From Closterium sp. NIES-65 (lineage: Eukaryota; Streptophyta; Zygnematophyceae; Desmidiales; Closteriaceae), in NCBI GenBank assembly GCA_948144175.1, contig CANXME010000418.1, forward strand, positions 681,001-745,000: 64,000 nucleotides of DNA, in the 5' to 3' direction. Below, piece by piece: positions 60,586 through 64,000 of the stretch. The stretch's first letter is position 1; each line of letters starts with the position of its first letter. The position numbers and the translations under genes are program-made. Under the pieces are notes generated by a model. The model worked only from the letters and a program-made list of their open reading frames with translations, did not search any database and was not told where the DNA came from.

Positions 60586-60713
60586 TGAGAAAACTGAAAC
60601 GAGAATGAAAATGACTAAGTGAAAGTTGGGTACAAGTACAAACCCTTGAAAGCTGTAACCCATATGTGCTACCCCACTATAGCCTACAGTAGCTATGTCA
60701 TATAAATCTGACA
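60586..60713 (-). repeat. 5' LTR of copia 2 (128 bp)
   Basis: Same TGTCAGATTTATATGACATA start and TTCTCA end as the left LTR. The primer binding site TGGTATCGAGCAGG is at 60571-60585. Confidence 0.95.
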
Positions 60714-61594
60714 GTGTATCCTGGTACCCCTACTCGAGCAGTTTTATCCGGAGGAAATCGTTAGTGATGGCCCGTACACACGTGGGTGTATCGAAAAAAA
60801 GTTTCGAGGAAGTTTCGTTCTAATAACCTTTCATTCAGTCGGCGGAAACCCCTGTATAACCGGTTTCAGAGTGGACCCTCGATACAAGTTTGAGGCTCAG
60901 CCTACACTACTATGACTACTCTGAAATTTCAGACAAGTCAGTTAAAAAACTCTGAAAAATCAGACAGGGTGCATAAAAAAAATCTTTGAGTTCAGACTAG
61001 GTACAAAAAAAAAGTCTGAACGGACTCTGAATCAGAATCCAAAGTCTGATATCTAGGGCCCTGCCCACCATTGGACCGATTGGCAACATATCTGCCACCA
61101 AGGCAGATATGTTTGCCAGCGTTACTTGGCAGCGCGCCGAAGTTGCTGAAGGTGCGCAACCACACAATTAACTGCCAACACCACACTGCATCTTCACGTG
61201 CTGCACGGATCTGATCCATGCATGCATGGGCGCTTCGTCGGTGGGTGGTTGTGAAAGGAAGGGGTCCTTTCCTATCTTGCTCGCCCCGTTCTTTGTTCAC
61301 CAGGCGGTTCATTGTTCCACCCCCACCCCACGCCTACCTCTCCCGCTTACCAGTCATGCCTGCCGAGCAAGATCCCGCGGATCCACCAGAACCACGCCGA
61401 AACGGCCTCTCTGTGCTTGGCGTTCTTCCGCCACTGTCGCAAAATTTCAGTACTCCCATCGAGCAAGTGCCACGTGCTCCCTCTCCCGTGCGACATCCTG
61501 TACCCGTTTGAGCCTCCTAACTCACCCTCTGCATTCGAGCCACACCCCTCTATTGTCCTTGTTCTAGGCGGTGGTGAGTGATCTTCCAGAGGAG
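60714..61594. other. Intergenic region upstream of the hAT-like gene
   Basis: It starts with the GTGTA target duplication. Short TCTGAA/TCAGA-rich palindromes lie at 60918-61050. A possible first exon starts at the ATG at 61356 (MPAEQDPADPPEPRRNGLSV), but I could not join it in frame to the next exon. Confidence 0.45.
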
Positions 61595-64000
61595 TCACAA
61601 AGACTCCGTCAACAGCGCAGAGTGCGCCCGGGAAACGTCAACGCGTGGGTGTAAAATACATCCAGCAGCATCTATGGGGCACGCCGCTACCACGCACATC
61701 TGCATCTCCTCCCAAAACGACGGAGCGTGAGGAGGAAGCAGATGAGAAGACGGTGGAAGAGGCATCGTTCGATGTCATCAAGCACCGATTCGACACCGAA
61801 TGGTCCGGGAAGTTTTCGTGGCTGCATCTCGTGCGCAAAAAGGACGAGCAGCCAGGGCTTAAATGCGACATCTGCATCAAGTATGGTGACCCTGCTGTGC
61901 ACACCAGCTACGGCGTGAGGGGTGAGGGCGCACGAGATCTGCAGATCGGTAGCATCCGGACGCACGTTTCGACAAGAGCTCACAAGCAAGCGGTGAAAGA
62001 GCAAGAAAGCGCGGAGGCGGACAAGCAGAGGTAGGTCACATTGACGTAGTGGCAGACGACAGACACCGCCACATGCCATATCATCCGCATACTCCACATC
62101 GCCTTATTTATCTGTAAGGCTGACGCCCCTATTGCCATGTTTGTGCCGCTGTGTTGGTTCTTGGTGAAGGAGGGTCTTCCGGTCCTGTCTCGTGAAGGCG
62201 GATATGGAGCCTACTACACAGAGTAAGTGTGTTATTCTTTAAGTCTATGTTTTGCTAGCATGCCACTGGATGTCGTACTGATGTGAGTTGATTCTGGTTC
62301 CCTGTGCAGTTATGGTTTCAAAGAGAACTTGCGGGCTATCTCCACATACCTGCAAGAATCACAGCGGTCGCACCTCCTTGATTCTCCATGGATCGGCCTC
62401 GCGATCGACGAGAGCACGGACAAAATTCACGGGAAGCATTTGATCGTCTACGCCACTTTCTTCAAAGCTAGGGAGGTGGTAATCGAGTTCATCAAGCTGC
62501 TCTCTGTTGACCGTTGTGACGCTGCATCGCTGACGTCTGTTCTCGTGCAGTATCTGACGCAAATTGGACTTGATTTGCAGAAAATCATTGCACTCTCAAC
62601 GGACGGGGCCGGTGTCATGGCAGGGCAGAACTCTAGCGTCGCGACCCGTCTGAGATCACGGATTCCACATCTTGTTTCAACGCACTCCATCGCACATCGG
62701 TAGGTTGCATGGTAAATAAACACTGCGGTGTGCTTAATCCTTGTGCTCATCTGACTAATGTCGTTGTTTACCTTGTGGCAGGGAGGCGCTCGCCGCCAAG
62801 GACACAGCAAAAGCGGTCCCGGAGTTGAGCATGGTGGACGAGGTGGTCCGCGCATTCTCAAACATTCTCGGGCGAAGTGGTGTCAAGTACCAAAAGTTCC
62901 AGAATCTGCAGCAGGTGTTTTGCAAGACTAACCTCGAGGCGCAAGGTATTTTTGACGCGCGCTGGCTGTCACGAGGGGAGGCACTGGAGCGCCTGCTGGA
63001 CGTGTTACCTGCTGCTATTGTCTTGCTGAAGGAGTACAGCCAGGATTTGTACGAGAGGGTCACCTCGTTCAAATTCCACTGGCTCCTTCGGTTTTTGGTG
63101 GATGTGCTGTCGGAGCTCAACTCGCTCAACTTGCGGTTCCAGCAGAGGAAGGTATGATGTGATTTCTCTCTTTGCAATTTGTTGATATGTAGTAGTTCTC
63201 TCGTCCTGACACAGTGTGTTGAGCATTAACAGATCGACATCACACTGGTGGGCTGTCTCTTCGAGCAGACGCGGATCTGACTGATGGCTTGCTACAACAG
63301 CAATCACCAAGGCGACTAGTTTGGGAGCGGGGAGAGGATGCGCCTTCCAGAGTTTATCAAGAAGCACCAATCGAAGGAGAAGCGGAAGATGAAGGCTGAA
63401 GGGGTTGATGGCGAGGGAAATCCGGTCACCTTAAAATTCGACCTGCACGAACGTGACTCTGAGGGGAAGGAAACTCCAGGCCTTGTGGCTGCCTGCTACG
63501 AAATGTCGCTGAAGTTCGTGCGCGCTGTGGACGAGGAGCTGGAGTGGCGGTATCGTGACTTCAAGAACCTGGAAGGCGCAAAGCTGTTTGATACAGCTTC
63601 ATACCTTCCAAACGATGACAAGCGGCTCGCTGCCTTCAAACGATGGTTGCAGCAACTCCACAAGCTCTACCACAATGCACTCCCTGGTAGGAAATCCGTA
63701 CCATGCCTGGAAATCGTTTGTGGTTGCTGAAATTCTTGAGTGATTGGTAGTGTGTGGTCTAGTGCTGTTGTACTGTGCTGTTTCCTCGGCTGTTTGGTTT
63801 AAAACCGCCCTCTCCTCCCGCCCTCTTCGAGTTTCTTATTGTGCTATCCTCCCCGATCAACAGGGTTCAACTGCAGCAAAGCGCGGGCCGAGTGGTGGAT
63901 GTTCACGAGCACCATGTTTTCGCAGCACCACAATGAAGACTTCCACCAAGCTCTTGCCAACATGTTGCGCGATGATTCGTGGCAGCAGTCCTTCCCCAAC
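61595..64000 (+). pseudogene. hAT-type transposase-like zinc-finger gene, partial (runs off the window)
   Basis: Exon-like blocks are about 61595-62030, 62106-62220, 62310-62699, 62782-63151, 63233-63686 and 63864-64000, with GT-AG ends at most junctions. Block 1 has a zinc-finger-like domain (CDICIKYGDPAVH, then IRTHVSTRAHKQAV). Blocks 3-4 carry the RNase H-like transposase fold: LAIDESTDKIHGKHLIVYAT (first Asp), ALSTDGAGVMAGQN (second Asp), HSIAHREALAAKD and FDARWLSRGEALERLL. It resembles the KIAA1586/ZNF862 group of hAT-derived proteins. Block 5 has in-frame TGA (63278-63280) and TAG (63317-63319) between LFEQTRI and RLPEFIKKHQS, so it is probably a decayed element unless an unseen intron removes them. 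The C-terminal dimerisation region is beyond the window. Confidence 0.75.

Larger units (their letters stand above)
51353..60713 (-). mobile_element. Ty1/copia retrotransposon 2, with an inverted half-element inside
   Basis: Two 128-bp LTRs (51353-51480 and 60586-60713), nearly identical, are bounded by a perfect 5-bp duplication GTGTA (51348-51352 and 60714-60718), which defines one insertion event. On the minus strand from the right: LTR, primer site (TGGTATCGAGCAGG), long GC-rich leader, gag, protease, start of integrase (to about 57798), then a gap, then RT and RNase H (54252-51690) and a polypurine tract. The gap is filled by the LTR-gag-protease half of a related element in plus orientation (54253-57797). 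The integrase catalytic core is absent. Confidence 0.93.

Overview
This is a nuclear window from a eukaryote with many short introns. It is most likely a streptophyte: a charophyte-grade green alga or a bryophyte. The support is a plant-type calnexin, a plant-like MSI1/RBBP4 WD40 protein, a universal stress protein, a LanC-like protein, and an SSX2IP/ADIP-family protein that resembles plant homologues. The last family is usually tied to microtubule organisation and basal bodies. I cannot name the species. Exons are GC-rich, introns are pyrimidine-rich with GT-AG ends, and tandem repeats and LTR retrotransposons fill much of the rest.

Layout. 1-389 is the 3' end of a Ty1/copia element. 1500-2960 is a pyrimidine minisatellite, and 3721-3863 holds two telo-box hairpins. 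4748-10278 (+) is calnexin in 10 exons. 10978-14042 (-) is a universal stress protein in 5 exons, with three minisatellites in its introns. 14510-15027 is a candidate TIR element, followed by tRNA-Ile(AAU) on the minus strand at 15097-15170. 15726-22137 (+) is MSI1 in 8 exons. 22138-31937 has no recognised gene; it holds a 616-bp tandem duplication, several minisatellites and a 4.3-kb GCTGTTAS satellite. 31938-35662 (-) is a LanC-like protein in 4 exons. 36699-40236 (+) is an SSX2IP/ADIP-family coiled-coil protein in 10 exons. 42113-43129 (+) is an unrecognised single-exon ORF. 44271-50825 (-) is a decayed copia element with a 476-bp TIR element nested in one LTR. 51353-60713 is a second copia insertion with perfect 5-bp target duplications; its interior carries the 5' half of a related element in the opposite orientation, giving a fold-back of several kilobases. 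61595-64000 (+) is a hAT-transposase-like zinc-finger gene that runs off the window and contains two in-frame stops.

The most unusual pattern is that introns carry partial copies ('echoes') of their flanking exons, usually with the adjacent splice site. All five multi-exon host genes show it. In MSI1 every one of the eight exons has at least one echo, and some have four to six. In the USP and SSX2IP genes the same process has gone further: three minisatellites have a repeat unit that is itself an exon/5'-splice-site junction. A family of 20-30-bp palindromes built on TTTTGAGTCGACTCAAAA also recurs in the introns of most of these genes.

The host genes do not form a pathway: they are ER glycoprotein folding, stress response, chromatin assembly/Polycomb, LanC-like, and microtubule organisation. 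What they share is local sequence behaviour. Exon coordinates below come from reading frame, splice consensus and family similarity. Where several echoes exist, I chose the copies that restore a full-length protein.
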